Below are positions 1 to 8,424 of a stretch of 43,614 nucleotides of DNA, in pieces. The position numbers and the translations under genes were made by a program. Origin of the DNA: Chrysochromulina tobinii (taxonomy: Eukaryota; Haptophyta; Prymnesiales; Chrysochromulinaceae); NCBI GenBank assembly GCA_001275005.1, contig JWZX01003324.1:1-43614 (forward strand). The letters are read 5' to 3'. Within the stretch, counting starts at the first letter, position 1, and each line of letters starts with the position of its first letter. The notes beneath the pieces were generated by a model. The model saw only the letters and a program-made list of their open reading frames with translations, had not been told where the DNA came from and made no database searches.

Positions 1-203
1 CTTGGGCCCCATCCGCGATCACCACGGCTTATGGATTTCAAACGACGGTTTTTCGTCCATTTTCGCTCACTTTACCGCTCAGGCGGCCATACAAGATTAC
101 AAGTGTGCCATGAGCCATGCGGGCCCTCCTCGTGCAGCTCCCGGCTCCGGGCGCGGCGCCTGTCCTCGCATGATTATCTTGGTCCACCCGAGGCTCCCAC
201 GTG

Positions 204-944
204 TCAGACGGACATCGCCGCGTTAGCGAGCGCTTCGAGCGCTCGCTCATCGTAAACGTCTCTCGCCGTGCGCTCGTCGGCTCCGCTTTCCCAAAAGGAC
301 TTGATTGCCTCCTCAACGCCAAGGGAGGTCATGTACTGAGCGTGGTCCGGGTTAGCCAGCGCGATTCGCCAAATCGCGTACGGCCCCCACAGCCGCATCT
401 TCGCATCGTCCGTGTGCCTCAAGTAGCTCGACATGACCGCGTCCACAATCGCAACGTACACGTCGGCCCTCAGGCGCACGGCAATTTTGACGTCCACCTC
501 GGGATGCTTGATCAAGACATCGCCCACCGTCTTGCACATGCTGCACGCCAACTCAACATCATCGGCTGCGCGCACGCTCAGAGCAATCGCGTCTGAAATT
601 TTGCCAAACGGCGTGCTCACGTCAAACTCGGAGGATGGGACGAAGCTCATCCTCTTGAGCGACCGTCCCATGGATTTCATCCGCGACATCATGGAGGTGC
701 GCTCATTGGCTGCCTTGGCACTCGCGGACGCGACGTTGAAGCCCTGGCTTGCCATGGCCTCGCGATTCATAGTGGGTGCCTTGAAGAGCTTATTCCTCGG
801 CTGGTTCCGCTTTTGATCCATCTTGTCGAGGGCCGCCTTGCCGAACCGATCGAAGGCCGTGGGTCCTTTCTTCGGGCCGTGCACCCTCTCCATCGCCTTA
901 CCCGCGTCTTGGTTGACCAACGGCACACCTGCGAAGCCCCACAT
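204..944 (-). CDS. Hypothetical protein, possible ARM-like C-terminal half
   Basis: This is an open frame of 246 residues from the first in-frame ATG at 944. The frame stays open upstream to 1046, but only through a GTG. The N-terminal third is basic and Met/Lys/Arg-rich. The C-terminal half (about residues 120-246) looks like a compact helical domain, and the stretch around GPYAIWRIALANPDHAQYM has the flavour of an armadillo-type repeat; that is an impression from pattern only. There is no signal peptide or membrane segment. Part of the gene (758-844, coding for about residues 34-62) is duplicated at 1163-1250, just before the neighbouring esterase. The family is not recognised. An upstream exon beyond 944 cannot be excluded. 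Confidence 0.5.
   Translation of the reverse strand: MWGFAGVPLVNQDAGKAMERVHGPKKGPTAFDRFGKAALDKMDQKRNQPRNKLFKAPTMNREAMASQGFNVASASAKAANERTSMMSRMKSMGRSLKRMSFVPSSEFDVSTPFGKISDAIALSVRAADDVELACSMCKTVGDVLIKHPEVDVKIAVRLRADVYVAIVDAVMSSYLRHTDDAKMRLWGPYAIWRIALANPDHAQYMTSLGVEEAIKSFWESGADERTARDVYDERALEALANAAMSV
758..844 (-). repeat. Duplicated segment, copy 1 (inside the unknown gene)
   Basis: These 87 bases recur at 1163-1250 with only a few differences: one substitution in cctcgg/cctggg, an extra base in ggctagg, and one T/C change. The copy here is in frame in the minus-strand gene. Confidence 0.85.
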
Positions 945-1249
945 TTTGCCGCACGTACGTAGCTTCGCGGATTTGGACCGAACGCGTTGACGTGATTGTA
1001 TGAAACGCGTCTCAAACTTGTCTCGAAAAGGCAGCCGTGAATGCACCGGAGGAGCCGGGACCGATGCTCTCTATCCGGGCAAAGTTTCGTCAATTGTTTC
1101 AGTTCGTTTTTCGGAGCGGCCGAGCTCATCAGACGTCGCGGGCCCCTTCGCATTCTGTGCAACCTCGCGATTCATAGTGGGTGCCTTGAAGAGCTTATTC
1201 CTGGGCTAGGTTCCGCTTCTGATCCATCTTGTCGAGGGCCGCCTTGCCG
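945..1249. other. Intergenic gap with duplicated fragment of the upstream gene
   Basis: The gap lies between the divergent unknown gene and the carboxylesterase. Its right part (from 1163) is a near-identical copy of an internal coding piece of the unknown gene. No TATA box or other promoter motif was recognised. Confidence 0.5.
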
Positions 1250-1250
1250 A
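1163..1250 (-). pseudogene. Duplicated segment, copy 2 (broken gene fragment)
   Basis: This is an 88-base copy of 758-844, in the same orientation. It carries a one-base insertion relative to copy 1 and is not joined to the rest of that gene, so it is a fragment. It ends exactly at the A of the carboxylesterase ATG (1250), so a duplication breakpoint falls at that start codon. Confidence 0.75.
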
Positions 1251-2947
1251 TGAACTCATTCGTTTATGTATGGGCTGCAGCCAAAACCACCATCAGCCAG
1301 CATACGACCACGACTACGGGCTCGTTGAGCGGCGTCATAGTCGACGGTGTCGCCACATACCGGGGTGTCCCCTACGCTCGCCCGCCACTTGGAGATCTGC
1401 GCTGGCGTCCACCAGTGCCCGTCACGCCGTGGTCCGGGGTGAGGGCAGCCGACAAGGATGGCCCCGGCTGCCCGCAGGAGTGCCTACTGCCCGCACTCAC
1501 CTGCCCGCCAATCACTTCCGAGGACTGTCTCTACCTCAACGTGTTTGCTCCGGCCAACGCCACGGTTACCAGTTCCGGCAGTGCAGCGGTCCTCCTCTTT
1601 ATTCACGGCGGCAATTTCATCCAGGGGTATGGTGGCGGGCCGCTCTACGACGGCTCGATGCTCGTGCAATCCCACGGCATCGTCGTGGTGTCCATAAACT
1701 ATCGCCTGGGCGCTCTGGGCTGGCTATTCACGGGCGCGCCCCCGTCGGAGGAGCCCACAGACAATTTGGTCGGCAACTACGGCCTGCTCGATCAGCAGCT
1801 CGCGATGCGCTGGGTGCAGGCGAATGCGGCCCGATTCGGCGGTGACCCATCGCGCATCACCCTTTTTGGCCAGTCGGCGGGCGCCCAATCGATCTCGTGC
1901 CACCTGACGATGCCCTCCTCCAAGGGCCTCTTTGCTGGGGCGATCCTTGAGTCCGCGCCGTTGGGCCTCACCTGGCGCACTGCAGAGCAGTCGCCAAAGT
2001 TCACCGGCCTCGTGGCGAAGCTCGGCGGCTGCATCGGCACAACACCTGGCGAGTATGTGCCGTGCTTGCGCGCGATGCCGGTCGACACCCTCTTGAAGGC
2101 ACAAACGGCGGCCGGCAACAACATCCCGATAGAGGCCGGGACCACCCTTTCGCTGTTCGAGCCGTTCGCTCCGACAGTGGCCACGGCGCTTCTGACTCAG
2201 CAGCCGCTGAACGCCTTCCTGGCCGGCCGTGTGCACGATGTGCCGATCTCACTCGGCTCGGTCGAACAGGAAGGCCTCGTCTTTGTGTACGAGGCCTTCC
2301 CCACCCCGGTAACGCCAGTAGAGATGGACTCGCTGCTACGCCTCGTGTGGGGTGCCGACGCGCCGGCCATCCGTGACGCCTACCCGGTGCCGGCCGCGCA
2401 GCAGGCGGCACACGATGCGCGGAATGTCACGAGCCTCGTCGCGACCGATGGGCTCTTCCACTGTGCCATCCGCGCGGCCGGCCTCGCCCTAGCCGATCAG
2501 TACGCCAAGGGCAGCCGGACGCACCCCACGTACGTATACAACTTCGACCACCTCATCTCTTTCGGGGCGTCGTTTTGGCTGCCGACGAACCCGGTCTGCG
2601 TCGAGGCCGTGTGCCACGGCGAGGAGCTGCCGTTCGTCTTCCAACCGGACGTGTCCATCATCAACGTCTCCTTCACCTCCGAGGAGGTTGTACTCTCGGA
2701 TCTCATGCAGACGCACTGGGCCGCCTTTGCCAGCACCGGCCATGCCGCCGCCTCGGTGGCCTCGGTGGTCCGCAAGCTTGCTCCCCAAGCGGTGACACAA
2801 GCGGCGGCGCTCGACTGGCCGCTCTTCGAGCCGGCCAATGAGAGCTACGCTCTCTTCAGAGCGCCTGACTCGCACATCGTGCCGCATCCCTTTCGCGCCA
2901 AGTGCGCCGTCTGGGACTCGATCGGATGGGACTGGATCGTCGACTGA
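1250..2947 (+). CDS. Type-B carboxylesterase/lipase family protein
   Basis: This is a single-exon, 565-residue alpha/beta hydrolase of the carboxylesterase type-B family, which hydrolyses ester bonds of lipids or xenobiotics. The frame is open from a TTG at 1229; the first ATG is at 1250. Family landmarks appear in order: YRGVPYARPPLGDLRW near the N-terminus, EDCLYLNVF (type-B signature), the oxyanion region FIHGGNF, and the nucleophile elbow GQSAG with Ser209. GQSAG replaces the more usual GESAG. The likely triad is Ser209, Glu341 (EQEG) and His456 (CHGEELPFVF), all present, so the enzyme should be active. Length is normal for the family. No convincing signal peptide is seen. Because the start lies at the edge of a duplicated fragment, the original N-terminus may have been replaced or an upstream exon missed. 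The substrate cannot be deduced. Confidence 0.9.
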   Translation: MNSFVYVWAAAKTTISQHTTTTTGSLSGVIVDGVATYRGVPYARPPLGDLRWRPPVPVTPWSGVRAADKDGPGCPQECLLPALTCPPITSEDCLYLNVFAPANATVTSSGSAAVLLFIHGGNFIQGYGGGPLYDGSMLVQSHGIVVVSINYRLGALGWLFTGAPPSEEPTDNLVGNYGLLDQQLAMRWVQANAARFGGDPSRITLFGQSAGAQSISCHLTMPSSKGLFAGAILESAPLGLTWRTAEQSPKFTGLVAKLGGCIGTTPGEYVPCLRAMPVDTLLKAQTAAGNNIPIEAGTTLSLFEPFAPTVATALLTQQPLNAFLAGRVHDVPISLGSVEQEGLVFVYEAFPTPVTPVEMDSLLRLVWGADAPAIRDAYPVPAAQQAAHDARNVTSLVATDGLFHCAIRAAGLALADQYAKGSRTHPTYVYNFDHLISFGASFWLPTNPVCVEAVCHGEELPFVFQPDVSIINVSFTSEEVVLSDLMQTHWAAFASTGHAAASVASVVRKLAPQAVTQAAALDWPLFEPANESYALFRAPDSHIVPHPFRAKCAVWDSIGWDWIVD

Positions 2948-3354
2948 CACAGGGGCGGGGAGGGCGTGGGGCTTTCGACACTGTGCCAAGCCTTGGAGAC
3001 CGGAGGCGGAGGGTCGGAGGCCGGTGACGGAGGGGGTAGAGCGCAGAGGCCTTGTGAGAGTGTGATCTATCTGATCAGTTCGGTCGTACAGGGGCGAGTG
3101 TTACTCGATCTTGTTTTCACATCTTCCATTCATTGTAACATCGAGTCCAGTGTTGTCCGCGTCGCTGACTCGCGCTCTGTACGAGCCCTCCACAGACCCC
3201 GCCGCGCCGGGGTTGTTCAGAGCACAGAGACGAGGTGCTGGGTGGGCTACTGGGCTTGGGTGGGCACCGCGGGCGGGCGGGTAAGCGAACGGGTGTGCGC
3301 TTAGTGTGCGCGAGGGGTTTCGTGAACAAACGTGTTTTGTTTTGCTAATCCTGG

Positions 3355-3420
3355 AAGTCTCTCAAACGGAACTGGTGAAGTCTCACAACCGGAATTGGTG
3401 AAGTCTCACAACCGGAACTA
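3355..3420 (+). repeat. 23-bp tandem repeat, about 2.9 copies
   Basis: The unit is approximately aagtctcacaaccggaattg plus gtg. Copies lie at 3355-3377, 3378-3400 and 3401-3420 (partial). The second and third copies are nearly identical, and the first differs at a few positions. A similar agtctcacaaacgg occurs at 3501. Confidence 0.9.
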
Positions 3421-3440
3421 AACAACTAATAGGTTGTAGA

Positions 3441-3484
3441 AGAAGGTCGGAATCCGGAAACGGGGCAAAGTATTAGAGAGACGA
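3441..3484 (+). pseudogene. Relic copy of the 5' coding part of the downstream gene
   Basis: These 44 bases match 3923-3966 inside the SHRW membrane-protein gene at 38 positions by eye. In the matching frame both encode a KVGIRKR-type basic stretch. The upstream copy runs into a stop after about 15 further codons and has no usable start, so it is best read as the remnant of a local duplication. Confidence 0.6.
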
Positions 3485-3798
3485 AGCGGTCGTAATGGGG
3501 AGTCTCACAAACGGTAGGATTAGGAGTTTGAAGACATAAATTGATGAGGCGAACTCAAGACACACAACCGGGCGAACGAAACTCGTCTCGTCTCGCGCAC
3601 CCTGTGGGAAATCGTCGCCCGTTCCCTGGTTCAGTACAGACCTGTACAGTACTGTTGAGAACGAGGTCGAAGCGTGCGCGCGTGCTCAGGTATGCGGCGC
3701 CGCTTGCGACGCCGCCTGCGCATGCCTCGTATCTGTAGCGCAAGCGTGTGGTCACTTTCGCGAGTTTCGAGTCTCGCAGGCTCCGGTGGGCTCCTCTC

Positions 3799-6700
3799 AT
3801 GTCAACGAAATGGCTGTGGCGAGCGAACGAAGCACTCGCCGCGGAGACAGGGGCTGATGGCAGCGACGAGCGTAAACCAATACTCTTGAAAAGCGATTCG
3901 TTTGGTCGAAAGCTGGATAAGGAGAAGGTTGGAATCCGGAAACGGGTCAAAATATTGAGGAGACGACACCGGGTCTTGATATTGGCACGCATCCTTCTGG
4001 CAGTGCCAGGACCCGTCTTCTTGGTGTACTCAGCCATTCAACACTTTGAGGTCACTACCGCGGGGTGGTCTATCACGCAGGTTGAGACTGGGCGAAGTTT
4101 GGCGTTGGCTGTCGGGCTGATTTTAGCTCCGGTGTGGATTCTTTCGCTTCTCATTGCGCAGATCGATAGGAAACCTGCCCAGAAGTTCGCCATAGGCAGC
4201 CGCGTGTGCGTGAAGCGCAGCAACGGAGATAAGAGCTTTGGCTATGTGAAGGAGTACAATGAGAAGACGCGAGTCTACAAGTTGGAGCTCGCTACTGGTA
4301 CGCTCGAGAAATTCGATGAGGCGGCGATCGAAAAGAAACCGGCTCAAAGGTTCGCGAATGCCCAGAAGTTCGCCAAAGGCAGCCGCGTGTGCGTGAAGCG
4401 CAGCAACGGAGATAAGAGCTTTGGCTATGTGAAGGAGTACAATGAGAAGACGCGAGTCTACGAATTGGAGCTCGCTACTGGTACGCTCGATAAATTCGAT
4501 GAGGCGGCGATCGAAAAGAAACCGGCTCAAAGGTTCGCGAATGGCAGCCGCGTGTTGTTCGTGGAGCGTGGCAGCGAAGATAAGAGCTTTGGCTATGTGA
4601 AGGAGTACAATGAGGAGACGCAAGTCTACAAGGTGGAGCTCGATATTCCTACTGGTACGTTCAAGCAGTGTGGAGAAGACTCCATGCGAGATGCAAGTCC
4701 TGTGATCTCTCGGGAGCGTCTCGTGCGTCTCTGGAAATACTTCCTGAGTCTCTGGAAATGGGACCAACGGATCTGGACATGGCCAAAGGCCTTTGAGGCT
4801 GCTTTGTTTTGGGGCTGTGTCTATGGGTACGTAGTGCTCTACCAATCCAATGCTGCACCTAACTATTTGCTCGGCGCACTCATCTTCTGGGTTGTGTTAG
4901 GCCCGCCCGTGATCGCACTGATTTTGTACACGGTCACAAATATTGTGCGATCCATCATCGACTACCAGGACAACCAAAACGCCGAGTACCATACTTTTGT
5001 GAACTTGCAAGCTGCTCGGCTCAGCATCCTGACCATCTTCGGCGCCTTCCTGACCGTCTATGCTCTGTCGGCAATGTCGCGGGTGGTCATTCCATACAAT
5101 CTGGTGGTACCCTTTGTCGAGCTCGCATACAGAGACATCACCTGTACGGACCGGGACGCGTTCTGGACTGCGTTTAACGCTTCGTTCAAGAGCTTCAATG
5201 CTAGCTGCCATGCCCTGCCCAATTGCGGTTACGCTTCGTTCGAGAGCCTGTGCCAGGCCGTGCAGTACGCACCAATGGTGCAAGCTGAGAGCGTCGACAT
5301 TTTCAAAGTTCTCCTCTTCAATTGCGTAGCGTGGGTGCTCGGCTCGCTGCTCGTCTTTGGCACTGGCCGTGCAAGCCTAAAGAACGGCTACGCGCAACTA
5401 CTCTCCAAACACATGCTCGTCGCCATGGTGCTGGGCCTTGGGCAATCGATGAGTGCGTTCTACTCACTCATGCGCCTTTCTCTTCTCGTGCCAAAGCTGG
5501 GGCTGCCGCGCCCGGCTGCCTACTTTGACAAAACGGGGTTGATGTCTCTGGAGCTACCATTGTACTGCTATGGAAACACGTGCACGTACTACGATTTTGG
5601 CGGCACCATCATTGTGCACGTGCTCATCGTCGTTGCGTTCAACTTTGACTTCCTCAAAAAGTATGCGTCGGCCATCGGCGCCGGAGACCAAGCAGCCATC
5701 AAGAAGCTCAAAGAGAAGATGAGGAAGGAGAAGATTTGGAATGAGGAGATACAGAAGTACGAGTGCAAGTGGAGCGACGAGGCTCCTTATTTCTATTTCA
5801 TTCCAGCAACTTTTGTGAAAGAGTGCGATGACAAAAGGTTGCCTCCCATGCAGGTGCTCGACGACGACGAAATCCTGGAAAAGATACAAATCCGTCTCGT
5901 CGACGCGTTCGAACAGGCGGAGAAGGAGGCACGGATGGCGAAGGAGAAGGTGGCGGCCGAGAAGGCGGCGGCCGAGAAGGTGGCGGCCGAGAAGGTGGCG
6001 GCCGAGAAGGTGGCGGTCGAGAAGGCGGTCAAGGGCATTGACATTGGCAAGGGCATCGACGAGTCGACTCAATCGGACGAGAAGGAAGCGGCCGAGAAGG
6101 CGCCGGCCGAGGTGGCGGTGGCCAAGAAGGAAAATCAAGGCATTAACAAGGCATTGACAGGGCGAGGCATCACGTTCAAAATCAAGGACATCCTCGTCGT
6201 GAGCCATCGTTGGGAAGAGAATGGTCGGCCCGATGTCAACGGGGCGCAGCTGCAGGCCATCAAGGAGTATCTGAAGGAACACCCCGAGATCAAATGGGTC
6301 TGGTTCGACTATTCATCGATGCCCCAGAAAATCGGCCGCATCGACACTCGGTCTAAAGAGGAGAGGGCCGAGTTCCAACTGATGCTCGAATGCATCACCA
6401 ACCTCTACCTGACCGCGCAGGTCCTCATTCTCCTCGATGGGTCGTACGCGTCCAGGTTCTGGACGCTGACGGAGGCATGGTGCTCGATGCAGACGGCCAC
6501 AAAAGACGGGCTTCGGAATTCTATTTCCTCAACGGTGGATGCTGACTTTAAGGGCTCGGATGTGCAAGTCGGGTCGAGATGCACTATCAAGTGCATCCAC
6601 AACGCAGCTAAAGGAACGACAAGCAAGGGTCTTGTGGATCTGGTTGCCACACAGACACCTAAGGCAATGCATGGAATCCTCGAGAAGCCGGACGTGAACG

Positions 6701-6906
6701 TCACCAACGCAAAGGACAAAGAGACCATGCTGCCCAAGATCCTGGAGATCGATAAAGATGTCATTCAGGGCTTTAAGAACGGCTTTAAGAAGCTGCAGAG
6801 CAACCAGAACCCTTCTCCACAGCCAAACTCGGGAAAGCCAGCCAAAAAGGCTCAGGTTGCTCCTGCTGACTCCACCGGTGATGTCACTGCCTTCAACGAC
6901 CAGTGA
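3799..6906 (+). CDS. Polytopic membrane protein with KRSNG repeats and C-terminal SHRW domain
   Basis: This is a 1035-residue single-exon gene from the first ATG at 3799; the open frame extends back to a GTG at 3748. After a basic N-terminus there are two hydrophobic segments (about 3975-4035 and 4090-4165). Then come three tandem repeats of about 55-61 residues built on GSRVxVKRSNGDKSFGYVKEYNE (4198, 4381, 4546 onward), which look like small SH3/Tudor-like beta modules. At least five more membrane segments follow (about 4795-5690). An Ala/Glu/Lys coiled coil is encoded by a 15-bp repeat (5950-6024). The C-terminal domain has SHRW (residues 802-805), WVWFDYSSMPQ and FWTLTEAW motifs. The SHRW domain resembles one common in haptophyte and dinoflagellate gene models, with a distant TIR- or HET-like look. 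A membrane sensor with a cytosolic effector domain is an inference only. Confidence 0.8.
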   Translation: MSTKWLWRANEALAAETGADGSDERKPILLKSDSFGRKLDKEKVGIRKRVKILRRRHRVLILARILLAVPGPVFLVYSAIQHFEVTTAGWSITQVETGRSLALAVGLILAPVWILSLLIAQIDRKPAQKFAIGSRVCVKRSNGDKSFGYVKEYNEKTRVYKLELATGTLEKFDEAAIEKKPAQRFANAQKFAKGSRVCVKRSNGDKSFGYVKEYNEKTRVYELELATGTLDKFDEAAIEKKPAQRFANGSRVLFVERGSEDKSFGYVKEYNEETQVYKVELDIPTGTFKQCGEDSMRDASPVISRERLVRLWKYFLSLWKWDQRIWTWPKAFEAALFWGCVYGYVVLYQSNAAPNYLLGALIFWVVLGPPVIALILYTVTNIVRSIIDYQDNQNAEYHTFVNLQAARLSILTIFGAFLTVYALSAMSRVVIPYNLVVPFVELAYRDITCTDRDAFWTAFNASFKSFNASCHALPNCGYASFESLCQAVQYAPMVQAESVDIFKVLLFNCVAWVLGSLLVFGTGRASLKNGYAQLLSKHMLVAMVLGLGQSMSAFYSLMRLSLLVPKLGLPRPAAYFDKTGLMSLELPLYCYGNTCTYYDFGGTIIVHVLIVVAFNFDFLKKYASAIGAGDQAAIKKLKEKMRKEKIWNEEIQKYECKWSDEAPYFYFIPATFVKECDDKRLPPMQVLDDDEILEKIQIRLVDAFEQAEKEARMAKEKVAAEKAAAEKVAAEKVAAEKVAVEKAVKGIDIGKGIDESTQSDEKEAAEKAPAEVAVAKKENQGINKALTGRGITFKIKDILVVSHRWEENGRPDVNGAQLQAIKEYLKEHPEIKWVWFDYSSMPQKIGRIDTRSKEERAEFQLMLECITNLYLTAQVLILLDGSYASRFWTLTEAWCSMQTATKDGLRNSISSTVDADFKGSDVQVGSRCTIKCIHNAAKGTTSKGLVDLVATQTPKAMHGILEKPDVNVTNAKDKETMLPKILEIDKDVIQGFKNGFKKLQSNQNPSPQPNSGKPAKKAQVAPADSTGDVTAFNDQ
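4198..4700 (+). repeat. Three in-frame coding repeats of the KRSNG module
   Basis: Units start at 4198, 4381 and 4546, spaced 183 and 165 nt (61 and 55 codons). Units 1 and 2 are almost identical at DNA level, indicating a recent duplication. Unit 3 is more diverged (VLFVERGSEDKS instead of VCVKRSNGDKS). Unit 2 carries a short extra piece (AQKFAKG) that accounts for the spacing difference. Confidence 0.9.
5950..6024 (+). repeat. 15-bp coding tandem repeat, 5 copies
   Basis: The unit gtggcggccgagaag encodes VAAEK and is repeated five times with single-base changes (gcg for gtg in copy 2, gtc for gcc in copy 5). It builds a charged helical linker before the SHRW domain. Confidence 0.9.
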
Positions 6907-8241
6907 GTCATACGCAGTGTCGATACGCAGTGTAAATGGCTAGTAAATGGCCCCCACACACCGGTCACCGCGAGTACGCGGCGGACCATGCGGGTATGCG
7001 AAGAACATGCGAGACGGTTGACGCATGACGGTTGACGCGTGACGGCCCAGCCCAAATTGCTCTCGTCAACGAGTGGGCGTCCGAAACGGGGGATGCGGGC
7101 GCTCGGCGACGGCCCGTCGAGCAGGACGACAGCAATTTTGGGCCTGGTGACGGCTAAGCGCGGGCTAAGCGCGGGCGGCGGTTACGCGAAATCCGTTTGC
7201 ACCGTCGGTGCTTGGTCTGCGGGCCAGGCGAGAACAGAGTCAGAGAGAGAGAGAGACGGTGGGACGGTACCGGGCCGCGGGCGCGAGGCGGGCAGAGGCC
7301 AGAGCAGGGACTTCGCTAAGGAGTAAGGACTTTATCTTCGGTCGCGTTGTCGTCGGGCGAAATTCCGGAATGGTTAACAGTAAGTCCCACGCCACGCCGT
7401 GCACGGCACGGCTCCGGTGCCCGGAGGCGCGGATGCGGCACGCATGCCCATGCGATGCCCGGCGGCGCCGCGGCGCGCGCCCGCGTGGAGCGCGGCGAAG
7501 GGCGATGCTCGGCATCTTTCACGTCATGACCTGTGTCGTGTGTGCCGCCTCTAGCTCGGCTAGAGACGACGGTTTTAGAGACGACGGAGACAGTCCCGCA
7601 CGCGCCCCCCACGCCCCCACAGCGGGACATCGTACGTATACAGACATACACACACATACCCGACACCGGACACAGGACCCGGAACGCGATACAAAACCGA
7701 CCCCACCGCCGTCCCCGCACTACTGTGTAGCGTGTGCCTTGCTGTACTCCGGATACCCACATGTGCGCCCACAGAGCTACCTGCTACCAGCCCCAAACGT
7801 ACATTGCCTATGCCCACAAGAGCGGGCACAAAGCCGAACAACCGCAAACCCCCTCGCCTGCGCGGGCCGCCGTGGCCATCCTCATCATTCCGCCTCATGC
7901 GAGATCGTACACCATCGTTGATGGCATCATTGTGGGCATCATCATCGTCATCATCCTCTCGCACGCATCATCATCATGCCTGCCATGCAATCCTCGCCTC
8001 CCTATATGTCCCAACTTCCCGACGCGCTCGCCGCACCATGCAAGTAATACTCTCCAACGCACGCCGGCCCGTTTGGTCATTTGGCCATTTGGTCATTTGG
8101 TCGTCTTTCAGTAGGGCTGTGGGACCCCGTCGCACCTGCCGCTGTATTCACAGGCAGATTCGATTAAGAGGGGGCTGGAGGGGGAGGGGGGCTGCGACCG
8201 GTAGGCACGCGGCCGCCGCGCCTTTTCCTCCTGAGTCCTCC
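6907..8241. other. Long non-coding, low-complexity intergenic region
   Basis: About 1.3 kb between two convergent genes. It contains a GA run (7245-7257), CA-rich sequence (about 7640-7665), clustered ATC/CAT triplets (7921-7980) and a short ttggtcat-type tandem repeat (8073-8103). Open frames across it are rich in Arg/Pro/His, start at random positions and match no domain, so none is called. It should include the 3' ends of both flanking genes. Confidence 0.6.
8073..8103 (+). repeat. Short ttggtcat tandem repeat
   Basis: About four imperfect copies of an 8-9 base unit (ttggtcat, ttggccat, ttggtcat, ttggtcg). It lies in non-coding DNA. Confidence 0.75.
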
Positions 8242-8390
8242 TTAGTCCTTGATGATCGATAGCCATGGCCGCTCAGCGCTCGTGAGCAGAGGAGTAGACA
8301 CGGGAATGGACACGGGTGCAAAATTAGGGGGCGACGAGGGTGATCGAGCGTTGAGGGTGCGCGTGTCGAGAGCAAGCGTACGCGTCGCCT

Positions 8391-8424
<34 letters not shown>

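Larger units (their letters stand above)
2948..3798. other. Intergenic region with repeats and a decayed gene fragment
   Basis: About 850 bases without a convincing gene. The left part is probably the esterase 3' region. From about 3300 the base composition becomes visibly less GC-rich. It holds a 23-base tandem repeat (3355-3420) and a diverged copy (3441-3484) of sequence inside the next gene (3923-3966). Confidence 0.6.

Noticed and set aside
3355-3420. CRISPR-like repeat
   Set aside because: The copies are directly adjacent without spacers and the genome is eukaryotic, so it is an ordinary minisatellite.
3748-3798. Extended N-terminus of the SHRW protein from GTG
   Set aside because: Eukaryotic nuclear genes start at ATG; the first in-frame ATG is 3799. 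The same reasoning was applied at 1229, 10956, 1046, 31850, 32039 and 40541.
7208-7921. Plus-strand open frame of 237 residues in the long intergenic region
   Set aside because: Low-complexity (RHRTQDPERDTKP-type), several alternative frames overlap it equally well, and no domain or targeting signal was seen.
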